From contig NZ_SLVY01000010.1 of NCBI RefSeq assembly GCF_004345605.1, positions 162,783 through 226,782 on the forward strand: a stretch of DNA of 64,000 nt. Reading direction: 5' to 3'. Of this stretch, positions 52,878 through 62,593 are shown one piece after another. How positions within the stretch are numbered: position 1 is the first letter of the stretch; every line of letters starts with the position of its first letter. The notes below the pieces were generated by a model, which worked only from the letters and a program-made list of their open reading frames with translations, had not been told where the DNA came from and ran no database searches. The stretch comes from Rhodococcus sp. SMB37 (GTDB lineage Bacteria; Actinomycetota; Actinomycetes; Mycobacteriales; Mycobacteriaceae). Made by a program: the position numbers and the translations under genes.

Positions 52878-53445
52878 GGATCGCGACGAGGTCCTGGATC
52901 TCGTCGACCGTCGGTGTGGCGATGTTGTCGCGCCCGTAGACGAAGCCGATGCCCGCATACACCAGAGTGCCTGCGCGGATGCGTGCTCCGCGCTCGTCGA
53001 AACCGAGTTCACGGAAGGCGTTCTCGACCACCGACATGATGCGTTGGTCGAGGGCGCGCACGGATTCCGCGACCTGCGGGTCGGTGCTCGCCCAATCTCG
53101 TATCGCCGCCTCGGTGGCCCAGGCCCGATCCTCGACGAGCGTCGCCCCCATGTGTGCGAGACGGTCGCGGACGGGCATCTCTTCGATACTGGTCAGTCCG
53201 CGCAGCGTGTCGTTGTCGTGCGAGCAGTAGCGGGTGGCGATGGCATGCATCAACTCGTCGATATCGGCGAAATGCCAGTAGAAGCTGCCCTTGGTGACGC
53301 CGAGTTCGTTGCACAACCGCGCGATCTTCACCGCGCCCCGACCCTCGGTGACAAGCAGTTGCAGACCTGCGTCGGTCCAGTCGTCGAGCGAGAGCCGCGG
53401 CCGGCGGGTGGAGGCGGGTTCCTTCTTCTCCGATTGCCGAGTCAC
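52864..53445 (-). CDS. TetR-family transcriptional regulator
   Basis: A 193-residue TetR protein with the DNA-binding motif VKIARLCNELGVTKGSFYWH followed by FADIDELMHA. The start is the GTG at 53445, correctly spaced from AAGGAG; the GTG at 53451 is too close to it. Its 3' end overlaps the hemerythrin gene by 14 bases, convergently. The neighbouring TetR-type palindrome at 54338-54352, between the lipase-like and multicopper oxidase genes, is a plausible target. Confidence 0.83.
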   Translation of the reverse strand: MTRQSEKKEPASTRRPRLSLDDWTDAGLQLLVTEGRGAVKIARLCNELGVTKGSFYWHFADIDELMHAIATRYCSHDNDTLRGLTSIEEMPVRDRLAHMGATLVEDRAWATEAAIRDWASTDPQVAESVRALDQRIMSVVENAFRELGFDERGARIRAGTLVYAGIGFVYGRDNIATPTVDEIQDLVAILTRM

Positions 53446-53478
53446 GACCACTTCTCCTTGTTGTGCGCTGCTGCGAGA

Positions 53479-54312
53479 TTACACGTCGGGGGACGAGGTG
53501 GCCGACGCAACGAGTTGTCGGGCGAGGGGTGAATTCGGAAGCTCGTGGTGCAGAGTGCAGTCGAGGGTGCCGTGGTCCTGCAGGCGATGGACGGTCGCGC
53601 CGGGGAGGCTGTTCGCCTCCGCAGGCACGACGAGACCGTCGCATGCGGAGACGATGTCGGTGTAGTGGACTCCGCGGGTCGGGAGTCCCCGGTCATGCAG
53701 GTCGCGCAACAGATCGGAACCACGAATCAATTCCCGGCAGCCTGCGCACACGGGATCGAGCAGCGGCTTCTCGAGTCCGAGGATCAGATCGTAGGTGCCG
53801 AGGTCGCGGCTGAATTGCTCCATGGCGGCGAGCCCTGCGACCTCGGTGCCGTTCCAGATCGGCCCCAGGGTCGTCAGTGAGCGGATCGATCCGGCGCCGT
53901 TGTTCTGCAGATGACGTTGCACCACCAAGGATCCCACGCCGTGCGCGACGACGTCGATCCGACCGGGTGCATCCACGTCGGCCATGGCAGCCGCGAGGTC
54001 GTGCGCGCCCGCGTCGATGCCACGGACCCCGGCGACGGGAAGTTGAACGTCGTCGCGCCCCGGCGCGCCCCACGTGACGGTGACGACACAACGACCGTGC
54101 TGCCGTAGGTCGTCGGCGAGGCCGAACAGGGATTCCGGTCCGGATGCGACGTCGTGGACCAACAGGACCGTGCCACTGTCGGCGCAGAGATCGTCGATGG
54201 GAGCGGCGACGGCCGTGCCGGATACCGCGAGTGCCGTGCCGGCTACAGCCGAAAATGCCAGCACTGCACCGGTAGCCAGTGCAACTGCGCGCGGACGATT
54301 GCTCGAGCTCAT
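53479..54312 (-). CDS. Secreted lipase/esterase-fold protein lacking the usual nucleophile serine
   Basis: A 277-residue exported protein. The signal peptide (SSSNRPRAVALATGAVLAFS, ending in TAVAA) precedes an alpha/beta hydrolase of the bacterial lipase type, with TVLLVHDVASG as the oxyanion strand and RIDVVAHGVGSLVVQRHLQN where the nucleophile elbow should be. That elbow reads Ala-His-Gly-Val-Gly: the serine of Gly-His-Ser-x-Gly is a glycine. The acid (SACDGLVVP) and His (DHGTLDCTLHHE) positions look present. Four cysteines may form two disulfides. It is either inactive, binding-type, or uses another residue. It is divergent from the multicopper oxidase operon. Confidence 0.7.
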   Translation of the reverse strand: MSSSNRPRAVALATGAVLAFSAVAGTALAVSGTAVAAPIDDLCADSGTVLLVHDVASGPESLFGLADDLRQHGRCVVTVTWGAPGRDDVQLPVAGVRGIDAGAHDLAAAMADVDAPGRIDVVAHGVGSLVVQRHLQNNGAGSIRSLTTLGPIWNGTEVAGLAAMEQFSRDLGTYDLILGLEKPLLDPVCAGCRELIRGSDLLRDLHDRGLPTRGVHYTDIVSACDGLVVPAEANSLPGATVHRLQDHGTLDCTLHHELPNSPLARQLVASATSSPDV

Positions 54313-54337
54313 GGGCACCTCTCGTGGTCTTGACCAA

Positions 54338-54352
54338 ACCATACCGTATGGT
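54338..54352. promoter_or_regulatory. TetR-type operator palindrome
   Basis: ACCATAC-C-GTATGGT is a perfect palindrome with one central base. It lies between the divergent lipase-like gene (start 54312) and multicopper oxidase gene (start 54420), resembling known TetR operators. Confidence 0.65.
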
Positions 54353-54419
54353 ACTGTGAGTGCCATCACGATTCGTCGTGCTCTTGTCAATCGGGGTGAG
54401 ATCGACACGGAAGTGCGTG

Positions 54420-56234
54420 ATGCAAATACTCAGTCGCAGAGCACTTCTCGCGGGAATTGCGCTGGGGACCGGCGGGGGAGCAACGCTGTTGTTCGGTGGC
54501 GGACGTGCCGCCGCCGACGGGCCGGACCTCTCGGCTCCGCTGCTGTTCCACTCTCCGCGGCTCGAACCGTTCGTCGACGAGCTGCCCATTCTTCCGCGTG
54601 TCGACAGCGCAACGGTGTCGATCGACGCAACGTCCACGATGCACAGCTTCCACCGCGATCTCGCCCCGGGCCCCGCCCTCGCGTACGGCGACCGCAGCTA
54701 CCTCGGTCCCGTCATCGTGGCCAAGCGCGGACGCGAAACCGCGATCGAATACCGTAACCGGATCACGACCCATCCGTTTGCGGCCGACTTCGACACCTCA
54801 CTGCACGGACTCGGTGAACACGACCGCACCGCGGTTCCTACGTCGATGCACCTCCATGGTGGTGTCACACCACCGGCGTTCGACGGCCATCCGCAACAGA
54901 TCTCACGTCCCGGTGAGGGCTACACATATCGGTTCCCGAACCAGCAGGAAGCCACGACGATGTGGTACCACGACCACGCGATGGCCGTCACCCGGCTCAA
55001 CGTCTACGCGGGTCTCGCGGGGCTGTATCTGCTGCGCGACGAATACGACACCGGTGAGCCCGGCAACCCACTCGGCCTGCCCACGGGCGCACACGAACTC
55101 GATCTCGTCCTGCAGGAAAAGATCGTGAACAGCGACGGCACGCAGAGCATCCGCTCGACTCCCATCGTTCCGCAGGGGCGATGGGAAGGCGGAGCTGTCG
55201 GCGACGTGGGCGTCGTCAACGGCAAGATCTGGCCCGAAGCCCACGTCGACCGTGGCCTCTACCGGATGAGGCTACTCAACGCGGCCTCGTTCAGTATCTG
55301 GGACCTGCACTTCTCCGACGGCATGCAGTTCTTGGTGATCGGGATGGAAGGCGGTCTGATGGACGCTCCCGTCCGTACCGACCGCGTGCGGCTTTCACCG
55401 GGCGAGCGCGTCGACATCCTCGTCGACTTCAGTGCCCTCGAAGCCGATTCGACCGTCGAACTGCGCAACACCGAGCCCGCTGCGCCGCAGGCCGCGCAGA
55501 TCGGCGCGGTCCGGATGCCGGTGTTCATGCGCTTCCGTGTCGGGAACGAACGCGGCTTCACCGGCCCCGTTCCGGAGACGTTGCGAGGCGGAACCGGACA
55601 ACCCCCGGTGGTGGGTCCGATCCCGGTGCCGCAGACGGTGCGCAATGTGTCGCTGAGCCAGCCGTCGGAAGTTCGGCTGCCCCCGTCGATCATGTCGCTC
55701 AACAATCTCACGTTCGACAGCGACGACATCGAGATGCCCAGGCAGGGCACGATCGAGCAGTGGAACATCGTCAACGCGACCCCTGACCCGCACCCCGTCC
55801 ACCTGCACCTCGTGCACTTCCGAGTTCTCGGGCGTCAGGCGATCGACACTCTCGCGATGTGTGCGCGGCAGCCGCAGGGGCCGCTCGGAATGAAATGGAC
55901 CCCCGATGCCGATCCGTTCGTCGTCGAACCGCTCCGGGGACCCGAGCCGTGGGAGACCGGCTTCAAGGACACGGTGATCTGCGACCCGAACTCCGTCACG
56001 CGCATCGTGGTGTACTTTCCGACTGCCGACGAGCTCGGCTTCGACCCCGACGCGACATTCCCGGCCGCCGTCGACACATTCGACGAGCATGCATCCGGCG
56101 ATCATGCGCACGGAAGGTCGCAACATGGTGACCACGACCTGCCGGGCGGTGAACTCCAAGGCTACGTGTGGCATTGCCACATCCTCGACCACGAAGACCA
56201 CGACATGATGCTCGAATATCGGACGGTGCAATGA
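54420..56234 (+). CDS. Tat-exported multicopper oxidase (CotA/bilirubin-oxidase type)
   Basis: A 604-residue laccase-like enzyme. The twin-arginine start (SRRALLAGIALGTGGGATLL) exports it folded. All four copper-binding boxes are visible: SMHLHGG near 165, WYHDHAM near 205, HPVHLHLVHF near 480 and WHCHILDHEDHDMML near 590. Before the last box a His/Asp-rich loop (HASGDHAHGRSQHGDHD) may bind additional copper. Relatives oxidise phenols, bilirubin or aminophenols with O2. It leads a tightly packed operon: the next ATG overlaps its stop. The ATG at 54420 is preceded by ACGGAAG. Confidence 0.9.
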   Translation: MQILSRRALLAGIALGTGGGATLLFGGGRAAADGPDLSAPLLFHSPRLEPFVDELPILPRVDSATVSIDATSTMHSFHRDLAPGPALAYGDRSYLGPVIVAKRGRETAIEYRNRITTHPFAADFDTSLHGLGEHDRTAVPTSMHLHGGVTPPAFDGHPQQISRPGEGYTYRFPNQQEATTMWYHDHAMAVTRLNVYAGLAGLYLLRDEYDTGEPGNPLGLPTGAHELDLVLQEKIVNSDGTQSIRSTPIVPQGRWEGGAVGDVGVVNGKIWPEAHVDRGLYRMRLLNAASFSIWDLHFSDGMQFLVIGMEGGLMDAPVRTDRVRLSPGERVDILVDFSALEADSTVELRNTEPAAPQAAQIGAVRMPVFMRFRVGNERGFTGPVPETLRGGTGQPPVVGPIPVPQTVRNVSLSQPSEVRLPPSIMSLNNLTFDSDDIEMPRQGTIEQWNIVNATPDPHPVHLHLVHFRVLGRQAIDTLAMCARQPQGPLGMKWTPDADPFVVEPLRGPEPWETGFKDTVICDPNSVTRIVVYFPTADELGFDPDATFPAAVDTFDEHASGDHAHGRSQHGDHDLPGGELQGYVWHCHILDHEDHDMMLEYRTVQ

Positions 56235-57406
56235 CTTACAAAGCAGTAGTAGATGAGCCGATCGACCACTTCCAGCGCATTCCCTACGAACCAGCATCGG
56301 ACGGCCGCGTCGAGATGCACTCGGGCCTGAGTCGGCACTATCCGACGCTTCACGGAAATCTCGTCGCCGCGCCGGGATATTCACGGAAGGTAGGGGTGAT
56401 CATGTGCCACCCCGCGTCGAACTTCCTGAGTCATTTCCTGCTCCGCGCGATCGCGAGGGCGGGCATCCCGGCAATGGGGCTCAACACCCGGTATGCATCG
56501 AACGAGCCGGCTCTGATCATGGAACGCGCGGCATTCGACCTCGGCGCCGGCGTCCGGTGGATGGCCGAGGAGCTCGGCTTCGAGAAGGTGGTGCTGCTGG
56601 GTTTCAGCGGCGGCGGTTCGCTCGCGTCCTTCTATCAGTCGCAGGCCGAGAACCCCACCGTCACCGAGACCCCCGCCGGCGACCCGGCATCGTTCCCCGA
56701 CGCGAAGCTCCGCCCCGCAGATGCGGTGATGCTCGTCGGCGCACACCCCGGACGTGCGAGGGTGCTGCGGCATTGGATCGACGGCGCGGTTCTCGACGAA
56801 ACCGACCCGTACAGTGTCGATCCCGAACTCGACCTGTATGTGCCGGGCCGCACGGCGCCGCTCGACCGCGACTGGGTCACCCGCTACCGCGACGCTCAGC
56901 TCGCGCGGATGCGCCGCATCGATGCGTGGGCGCTCGGCCAGCTCGACGAGATGAATCGCACCGGCGCATCCGACCGGGGCTTCGTCGTGCACCGCACGGT
57001 GGCTGATCCGCGCTTCGTGGACACCACCCTCGACCCCAGCGACCGCGAGCTGGGCAGCATGTACGGCGACCCCGCTGCCGCGAACACCGCGGCGGGTGGG
57101 CTCGCCCGGTTCGTGACGGTACGCAGTTGGCTCAGCACGTGGAGTTCCGATCGCACCAACGCCGACGCTCTCGCTGATCTCGAGCACGTCGACGCGCCCG
57201 CGATGGTGATGAGCCTGCTCGGTGATCAGGCCGCGTTCGCAGAGGATTCGAGACTGATGCACCAGGCATTGGGCGGCGACACCGAGCTGATCGAAATGCG
57301 CGGACTCAATCATTACCTGGTGGACCAGCCGGGTGGTCTCCACGACGTCGTCGGCCGCATCACCGGTTGGATCCGCCGTACCGTCCTCGAGGAGGCACAG
57401 CAATGA
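56231..57406 (+). CDS. Alpha/beta hydrolase
   Basis: A 391-residue hydrolase. VIMCHPASNFLSHFLLRAIA gives the strand-helix before the nucleophile, and the elbow is LLGFSGGGSLASFYQSQ (Ser near 125). Later LVGAHPGRARVLRHWIDGAV and IEMRGLNHYLVDQPG carry a possible acid and the catalytic His. The insertion of about 100 residues after the elbow gives a large cap. It overlaps its neighbours at both ends by four bases (ATGA), so it is made with the multicopper oxidase and DUF2236 proteins. An ester or C-C bond of an aromatic or terpenoid substrate is likely. Confidence 0.82.
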   Translation: MTYKAVVDEPIDHFQRIPYEPASDGRVEMHSGLSRHYPTLHGNLVAAPGYSRKVGVIMCHPASNFLSHFLLRAIARAGIPAMGLNTRYASNEPALIMERAAFDLGAGVRWMAEELGFEKVVLLGFSGGGSLASFYQSQAENPTVTETPAGDPASFPDAKLRPADAVMLVGAHPGRARVLRHWIDGAVLDETDPYSVDPELDLYVPGRTAPLDRDWVTRYRDAQLARMRRIDAWALGQLDEMNRTGASDRGFVVHRTVADPRFVDTTLDPSDRELGSMYGDPAAANTAAGGLARFVTVRSWLSTWSSDRTNADALADLEHVDAPAMVMSLLGDQAAFAEDSRLMHQALGGDTELIEMRGLNHYLVDQPGGLHDVVGRITGWIRRTVLEEAQQ

Positions 57407-58677
57407 CCGAGGCACTCGATACGAAGACTGCTCCTGCGCAGGACCGATGCCCGAACCGATTCCCCTACTGGCAGGCCGTCGAAAGGCCGGGGGTGGTCCG
57501 TGTCCGGAATCTCATCCGCAAGGTCACGGGTTTCGACATCCTGCACGACGACGCGACTGCGCGCGCCCTGTGCAACGATCTCTTCAGCGGCGATCCCACC
57601 GCGGAACGGTTCGTCAGCGAGGTCTACCACGGGGACCTCGGTCCGAAGAAGACCCGGGAGCTGCTCGACACCGCGCTGACCGACGGAATCGACGCCGTGC
57701 CGGATGCACCCGAGGCGATGAAGGCACTGTTCGACGAGTTCGAGACCGTCCCCGACTGGGTGCGGCCCGAACTCGTCGAAGAAGGCGCGAAGATCTGGCG
57801 GCGCTGGGGCACCATGCTGTTCAGCTTCGCAGGCGCCGAGACCCTCGAGATCTACACGGAATCCGCTGTGGCGACACCGTTGTCGCTTGCCGGTGGGTAC
57901 GCGGGCGACAACGCGCTGCGTCGCTATCTCGAAACCTGCCGATTCTGGTGCGACGTCTCCGAACCCGGCGCGCTGCTCACCCCAGGGTCGGTGGGGCGCG
58001 CGACCGCGCTCAAGGTTCGGGTGATGCACGTGTCGGTACGCGAGCGGGTCGCGAAACACGCCGAGTGGGACGAGGAGAAGTGGGGGCTGCCGATCAGCCA
58101 GACCTACATGTTGCTCACTCTCATCGCAGGCAGCCTCACCCCGGGGCTCGCTTTGTGGACCCTGGGCTACCAGACCACACCGCGAGAGATACGCGCGCTC
58201 ATCCACTTCCAGAAGTACATGGGGTACCTGCTCGGTGTGCGCATCGACTGGTATCCGGAGTCGATCGGCGACAGCATCCGCACGCTGCTCACCACCGTGG
58301 TGTCCCGGTCCTACGACTCGGGCGAACACGGCAAGGAACTGATCGAGTCGTACCCGAAGGCGTTCGCTCCCCGCGACGGCCAGCGAGGGCTCGATCGGCT
58401 CCGGGCGGCATACAACTTCCGGATCAACTCCGTCTACTCGGCGATGTTCATGGGCCCGGGTACACGTCGCAAATACTCGATGCCGACGGTCATTCCGTGG
58501 CTCGTCATCCCGATCGTGCGGTTCCCGCTCATCACCGCGATGGAACTCGTGCGGCGCATTCCGGGGATCTCCGGAGTGCACGAGAAGATCATGGTTGCTC
58601 ATCGCGAGAACTGGTACCGAGCCCAAATGAGCGGGCGAGAAGCGCAATTCGACGCAAGTGGCGCACTGCGGCGCTGA
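57403..58677 (+). CDS. DUF2236 protein (MpaB/Lcp-like oxygenase family)
   Basis: A 424-residue helical protein. The family core is RRWGTMLFSFAGAETLEIYT near residue 140, with VRVMHVSVRERVAKHAEWDE carrying the probable axial His, and LLGVRIDWYPESIGDSIRTL near 290. DUF2236 includes latex-clearing protein and MpaB, haem b enzymes that oxidatively cleave isoprenoid double bonds. The start overlaps the hydrolase stop by four bases. No signal peptide is seen, so it acts in the cytoplasm, unlike rubber oxygenase. A terpenoid side chain is a plausible target. Confidence 0.8.
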   Translation: MTEALDTKTAPAQDRCPNRFPYWQAVERPGVVRVRNLIRKVTGFDILHDDATARALCNDLFSGDPTAERFVSEVYHGDLGPKKTRELLDTALTDGIDAVPDAPEAMKALFDEFETVPDWVRPELVEEGAKIWRRWGTMLFSFAGAETLEIYTESAVATPLSLAGGYAGDNALRRYLETCRFWCDVSEPGALLTPGSVGRATALKVRVMHVSVRERVAKHAEWDEEKWGLPISQTYMLLTLIAGSLTPGLALWTLGYQTTPREIRALIHFQKYMGYLLGVRIDWYPESIGDSIRTLLTTVVSRSYDSGEHGKELIESYPKAFAPRDGQRGLDRLRAAYNFRINSVYSAMFMGPGTRRKYSMPTVIPWLVIPIVRFPLITAMELVRRIPGISGVHEKIMVAHRENWYRAQMSGREAQFDASGALRR

Positions 58678-58721
58678 TTACCCACATACGGCGCCGAATA
58701 CCCACATACATCGGAGGAACT

Positions 58722-59777
58722 ATGGCGGCACTTCAGATCGTCGAGGCCTGGAACGGTCCCGGTCGACGCGACGGCGAGATCACCGAGGTCGCCCCGAGCG
58801 ACAACGGTGCTCACCCGTCGACCGACAGACACGCATTCGAACACTGGTACTTCGATGCGCATCTCGACGACGGCCGCATCGTCGTCGCAATGCTGCAGAC
58901 CAGGGAGTTGGTGCACCGCAAGCCCGGCGTCGAGATCCACGTCTACAGCGCAGACGGTCAGCGCCGCGAAGCCATCAAGCAGTATTCCGACGCAGACCTC
59001 ACTGTGTCGGCAGAGCGGTGCGACGTCGAGGTCGGCCGCAGCTTCGCGAAGCTGACCGGTGAGGAAGACGGACTGCCCGTCTACCACGTGTCGGTGGCCG
59101 AGGACGACCTCGCCTTCGACCTCACCTTCACCGCCGAGGTGCCGCCGTGGATGCCGGGCCGCGGACAGACCAGCTACAACGATCGCGAGTTCTTCGCGTG
59201 GGTCGTCGGCGCACCCCGCGCACGTGTCGCTGGAACGGTGACGGTCGACGGGGTCACCACGGACGTGACCGGCCGCGGCTACCACGACCACAACTGGGGC
59301 GTGGGCGACATGAAGCGGATCATCTCCAAGTGGTACTGGGGCCGGCTCTACACTGACGATTTCTCACTGGTCTATGCGATGGTGCAGACGCAGAAGAAGT
59401 ACGGGGAGCACTGGTCGCAGCCGGTGATGATCGCCCGCGGCCGCGAGGTGGTGCTCAGCAACGGCGAGGTCGAGATGACGGAGGGCCCCGCGGTCTACGA
59501 CCCGGTCGCCGACCGCACCTACCCGTCGTGGCTACGGATCGAGGTCGGCGATTCCCTCGAACTGACGCTGACGGTCCGCGAGATCGTCCACGCCCACAAT
59601 CTTCTCGAAGACATTCCGATCGCGTCGAGCAAGCTCGTCAAGCCGATCGTGAACTGGCTCGTCGGCCGACCGGGCTACTTCCGGTTCCGTTCCGACTTCA
59701 CCATGACCGTCACCATCGACGGTGAACAATACGATCGTTCGGGGTCGACGCTGCACGAGATGGTCGCCCTGACATGA
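58722..59777 (+). CDS. AttH/CrtC-like lipocalin-fold protein
   Basis: A 351-residue beta-rich protein. [20 protein letters not shown] starts the fold, [20 protein letters not shown] with WYWGRLY follows near residue 190, and [20 protein letters not shown] lies late. This His-Asp-His-Asn-Trp-Gly signature belongs to the AttH/hydroxyneurosporene-hydratase (CrtC) family, which hydrates isoprenoid double bonds. GGAGGAAC precedes the ATG; a short TACCCACATAC repeat lies in the 44-bp gap before it. Its stop overlaps the start of the homogentisate dioxygenase gene. Together with DUF2236 it points to a prenylated substrate. Confidence 0.78.
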   Translation: MAALQIVEAWNGPGRRDGEITEVAPSDNGAHPSTDRHAFEHWYFDAHLDDGRIVVAMLQTRELVHRKPGVEIHVYSADGQRREAIKQYSDADLTVSAERCDVEVGRSFAKLTGEEDGLPVYHVSVAEDDLAFDLTFTAEVPPWMPGRGQTSYNDREFFAWVVGAPRARVAGTVTVDGVTTDVTGRGYHDHNWGVGDMKRIISKWYWGRLYTDDFSLVYAMVQTQKKYGEHWSQPVMIARGREVVLSNGEVEMTEGPAVYDPVADRTYPSWLRIEVGDSLELTLTVREIVHAHNLLEDIPIASSKLVKPIVNWLVGRPGYFRFRSDFTMTVTIDGEQYDRSGSTLHEMVALT

Positions 59778-61075
59778 CGGTCGACCTCGAGTACCTGCAC
59801 GGGTTCGGCAACGAACACCACAGTGAGGCGATCGAGGGTGCCTTGCCGTGGGGGCAGAACTCGCCGCAGCGGGCCCCGCACGGATTGTACGCCGAGCAGC
59901 ATTCTGCGACCGCGTTCACCGAGCCGCGCGAGATCAACACGAGGAGTTGGACCTACCGGATCATGCCGTCGGCCGCACACCGGCCGTTCGAGCGGATCGA
60001 CGATCGCGGATGGGTGTCTGCGCCATCGGCCGCGACGGTGCTGACACCGAACCGGTTGCGGTGGGATCCGCAACCGGCGCCGGCGGCCGGGGTGGATTTC
60101 GTCGACGGCATCACGACCTACGCCGTCAACGGCGACGTGCATGCCCGGACGGGTATCGCCATACACCTGTATGCGGTGTCGAAATCCATGGCCGACCGGT
60201 ATTTCGTCGACGCGGACGGAGAACTGTTGTTCGTCCCGCAAGAGGGCGCGCTCCTGCTGTGCACGGAGTTCGGGAGGCTCGCGATCTCGCAGGGGGAGAT
60301 TGCGGTCGTCGGACGTGGCGTGCGGTTCCGGATCGAACTCCTCGACGACACGGCAGTCGGGTACGTGTGCGAGAACTACGGGGCTGCCTACCGGCTCCCG
60401 GAACTCGGACCGATCGGTGCCAACGGACTCGCCCATGCGCGCGACTTCCTCTATCCCGCAGCGTGGTACGAGGATCGTGTCGGACCGGTCGAGTTGGTGC
60501 AGAAGTTCGGCGGTCACCTGTGGACGACGGAACTCGACCACTCGCCCCTCGACGTCGTCGCATGGCACGGAACGCACGGCGCCTACAAGTACGATCTCGC
60601 CCGATTCAACGCGATGACGACAGCGGGCTGGGATCATCCGGACCCGTCGATCTTCACTGTCCTCACCTCGCCGACTCCTGTCGCGGGGCAGGCCAACGTC
60701 GACTTCTGTGTTTTTCCCGATCGGTGGGTGGTCGGTGAACACACATTCCGGCCACCGCATTTCCATCGCAATGTGATGACCGAGTTCATGGGTCTGATCC
60801 GCGGTCGACACGATTCGAAAGCCGAAGGGTTCGTGCCCGGTGGGGCGTCGCTGCACAACCAGTGGGGTGCACACGGACCCGATCGGGAGACCTTCGACCT
60901 CGCGTCCGCCGCTGAACTTTCGCCGGTGAAGCTCGAGAACACGATGTCCTTCATGTTCGAAACCCGACTTGCCCTCGCTGTCACCGAGACCGCCTTCAAC
61001 GCATCCCATCGCCAACGCGACTACGACTCATCGTGGTCCGGACTGGAACGTCGCTTCACCCCACCTTCGAAGTAG
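59774..61075 (+). CDS. hmgA: Homogentisate 1,2-dioxygenase
   Basis: A 433-residue cupin-type ring-cleaving enzyme. [20 protein letters not shown] is the family start, [20 protein letters not shown] holds the iron His and Glu ligands near residue 330, and [16 protein letters not shown] the third His near 360. It opens homogentisate to maleylacetoacetate. No maleylacetoacetate isomerase or fumarylacetoacetase gene follows, which is unusual; the next genes are an ALDH and a CoA-transferase. It may act on a homogentisate derivative. The start overlaps the lipocalin stop (ATGA). Confidence 0.92.
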   Translation: MTVDLEYLHGFGNEHHSEAIEGALPWGQNSPQRAPHGLYAEQHSATAFTEPREINTRSWTYRIMPSAAHRPFERIDDRGWVSAPSAATVLTPNRLRWDPQPAPAAGVDFVDGITTYAVNGDVHARTGIAIHLYAVSKSMADRYFVDADGELLFVPQEGALLLCTEFGRLAISQGEIAVVGRGVRFRIELLDDTAVGYVCENYGAAYRLPELGPIGANGLAHARDFLYPAAWYEDRVGPVELVQKFGGHLWTTELDHSPLDVVAWHGTHGAYKYDLARFNAMTTAGWDHPDPSIFTVLTSPTPVAGQANVDFCVFPDRWVVGEHTFRPPHFHRNVMTEFMGLIRGRHDSKAEGFVPGGASLHNQWGAHGPDRETFDLASAAELSPVKLENTMSFMFETRLALAVTETAFNASHRQRDYDSSWSGLERRFTPPSK

Positions 61076-61084
61076 GAGCCTTTC

Positions 61085-62569
61085 ATGACCGACACTGCAG
61101 CTCCCGTTACTCCCGCCCCGGTCGTTGTGCCGGACACACTTCTGCGCATCGGGGGCAGGGCGGTTCCCGCGCGGTCCGGCGAGAAGTTCGCGTCGATCAA
61201 TCCGGCAAACGAGGAGATCGTCGCCGAGATCGCATGCGGCGGGGCCGACGACATCGACGCCGCCGTCGACGCCGCCCGCGACACGTTCGACTCGGGTGTG
61301 TGGTCGCGGATGGCCGGTGCCGAACGTGGACGCATCCTCTCCCGTGCTGCCGATCTCATCGAACAGCACGCCCCCGAACTGTCGGCACTCGAGACCGCGG
61401 AGATGGGAAAGCTGTACGCCGACACCGTTGCGGGCGACATTCCCGCCGCGGCCGCGTCGTTCCGGCACTACGCGGGCTGGGCCGACAAGATCGCCGGTGA
61501 AGCGATGATCCTCCCGGATGTCGGGCCGCAGCATCGTTTCGGCTTCACTCTTCGTCAGCCGCTCGGTGTGGTCGGTGCGATCACGCCGTGGAACAACCCG
61601 ACCGTGGTTGCGGCGTGGAAGATCGCGCCGGCCCTCGCGGCGGGTTGTTCCGTCGTCGTCAAGCCTGCCGAGGATGCGTCGCTCGCGGTGCTGAAACTCG
61701 CCGATCTGCTCGAGGAGGCCGGCGTGCCGGACGGCGCGTTCAACGTCGTCCCGGGACTGGGACCGGAGGCCGGAGCCGCGCTTGCCTCACATCAGGGCAT
61801 CGACAAGATCACCTTCACCGGCAGCCCCGCAGTCGGCAAGACCATCACGTCGCTCGCGGGTGAGAAGTTCCGCAAGGTCACCTTGGAGCTGGGTGGCAAG
61901 GCCCCGCAGCTGATCTTCCCCGACGCCGATCTCGACGCCTCGCTGCCGTGGATCGCGATGGGCAACTTCTACCACCAGGGACAGGTGTGCGCCGCGGGCA
62001 CGCGCGTGATCGTGCACGAATCCATCGCCGACCAGGTCATCGAGGGGCTTGTCGAATTCGCCCGGGCCGCGGTGATCGGCGACCCGTTCGACGCCGGCAC
62101 CACCCAGGGCACGATCGTCAACCGCAAGCAACTCGACCGCATCCTCGGGTACATCGAGAAGGGCCGCAACGAGGGCGCCGAACTGCTCACCGGCGGCGCA
62201 CGCGTAGGGGAGAAGGGCTTCTTCGTCCAGCCCACGGTCTTCCGCGGCACCAACGATCTGACGATCGCACGCGAGGAGATCTTCGGACCCGTCGCCACCG
62301 TCATCACCTTCAAGACCACGGAGGAAGCCGTCCGGCTCGCGAATGCGACGCAGTACGGTCTCAATGCCTTCATCTTCAGTCAGAATCTCTCGACCGTGCA
62401 CAGCGTGATTCCTCAGCTGCGTGTCGGCACGGTGTGGGTCAATGGCTGGGGTGTGCCGGATCCGGCACTACCCTGGGGTGGTCGCGACGCGAGCGGTATC
62501 GGGCGTGAGCTCGGGCGCAGCGGCCTCGAGGCATTCACCGAGGAGAAGACGGTTCACCTCGGTTACTGA
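61085..62569 (+). CDS. Aldehyde dehydrogenase
   Basis: A 494-residue NAD(P)-dependent ALDH. LGVVGAITPWNNPTVVAAWK and VVKPAEDASLAVLKLADLLE form the cofactor site, FTGSPAVGKTI the glycine motif, the general base Glu is in VTLELGGKAPQLIF, and the nucleophilic Cys in YHQGQVCAAGTRVIV near residue 303. EEIFGPVATVITFK completes the signature. It resembles betaine- and phenylacetaldehyde-type enzymes. It lies nine bases after the homogentisate dioxygenase stop and would oxidise an aldehyde released by the upstream oxygenases, for example from DUF2236 cleavage. Confidence 0.9.
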   Translation: MTDTAAPVTPAPVVVPDTLLRIGGRAVPARSGEKFASINPANEEIVAEIACGGADDIDAAVDAARDTFDSGVWSRMAGAERGRILSRAADLIEQHAPELSALETAEMGKLYADTVAGDIPAAAASFRHYAGWADKIAGEAMILPDVGPQHRFGFTLRQPLGVVGAITPWNNPTVVAAWKIAPALAAGCSVVVKPAEDASLAVLKLADLLEEAGVPDGAFNVVPGLGPEAGAALASHQGIDKITFTGSPAVGKTITSLAGEKFRKVTLELGGKAPQLIFPDADLDASLPWIAMGNFYHQGQVCAAGTRVIVHESIADQVIEGLVEFARAAVIGDPFDAGTTQGTIVNRKQLDRILGYIEKGRNEGAELLTGGARVGEKGFFVQPTVFRGTNDLTIAREEIFGPVATVITFKTTEEAVRLANATQYGLNAFIFSQNLSTVHSVIPQLRVGTVWVNGWGVPDPALPWGGRDASGIGRELGRSGLEAFTEEKTVHLGY

Positions 62570-62593
62570 CCGGACAGAAATGGACAACACCGA

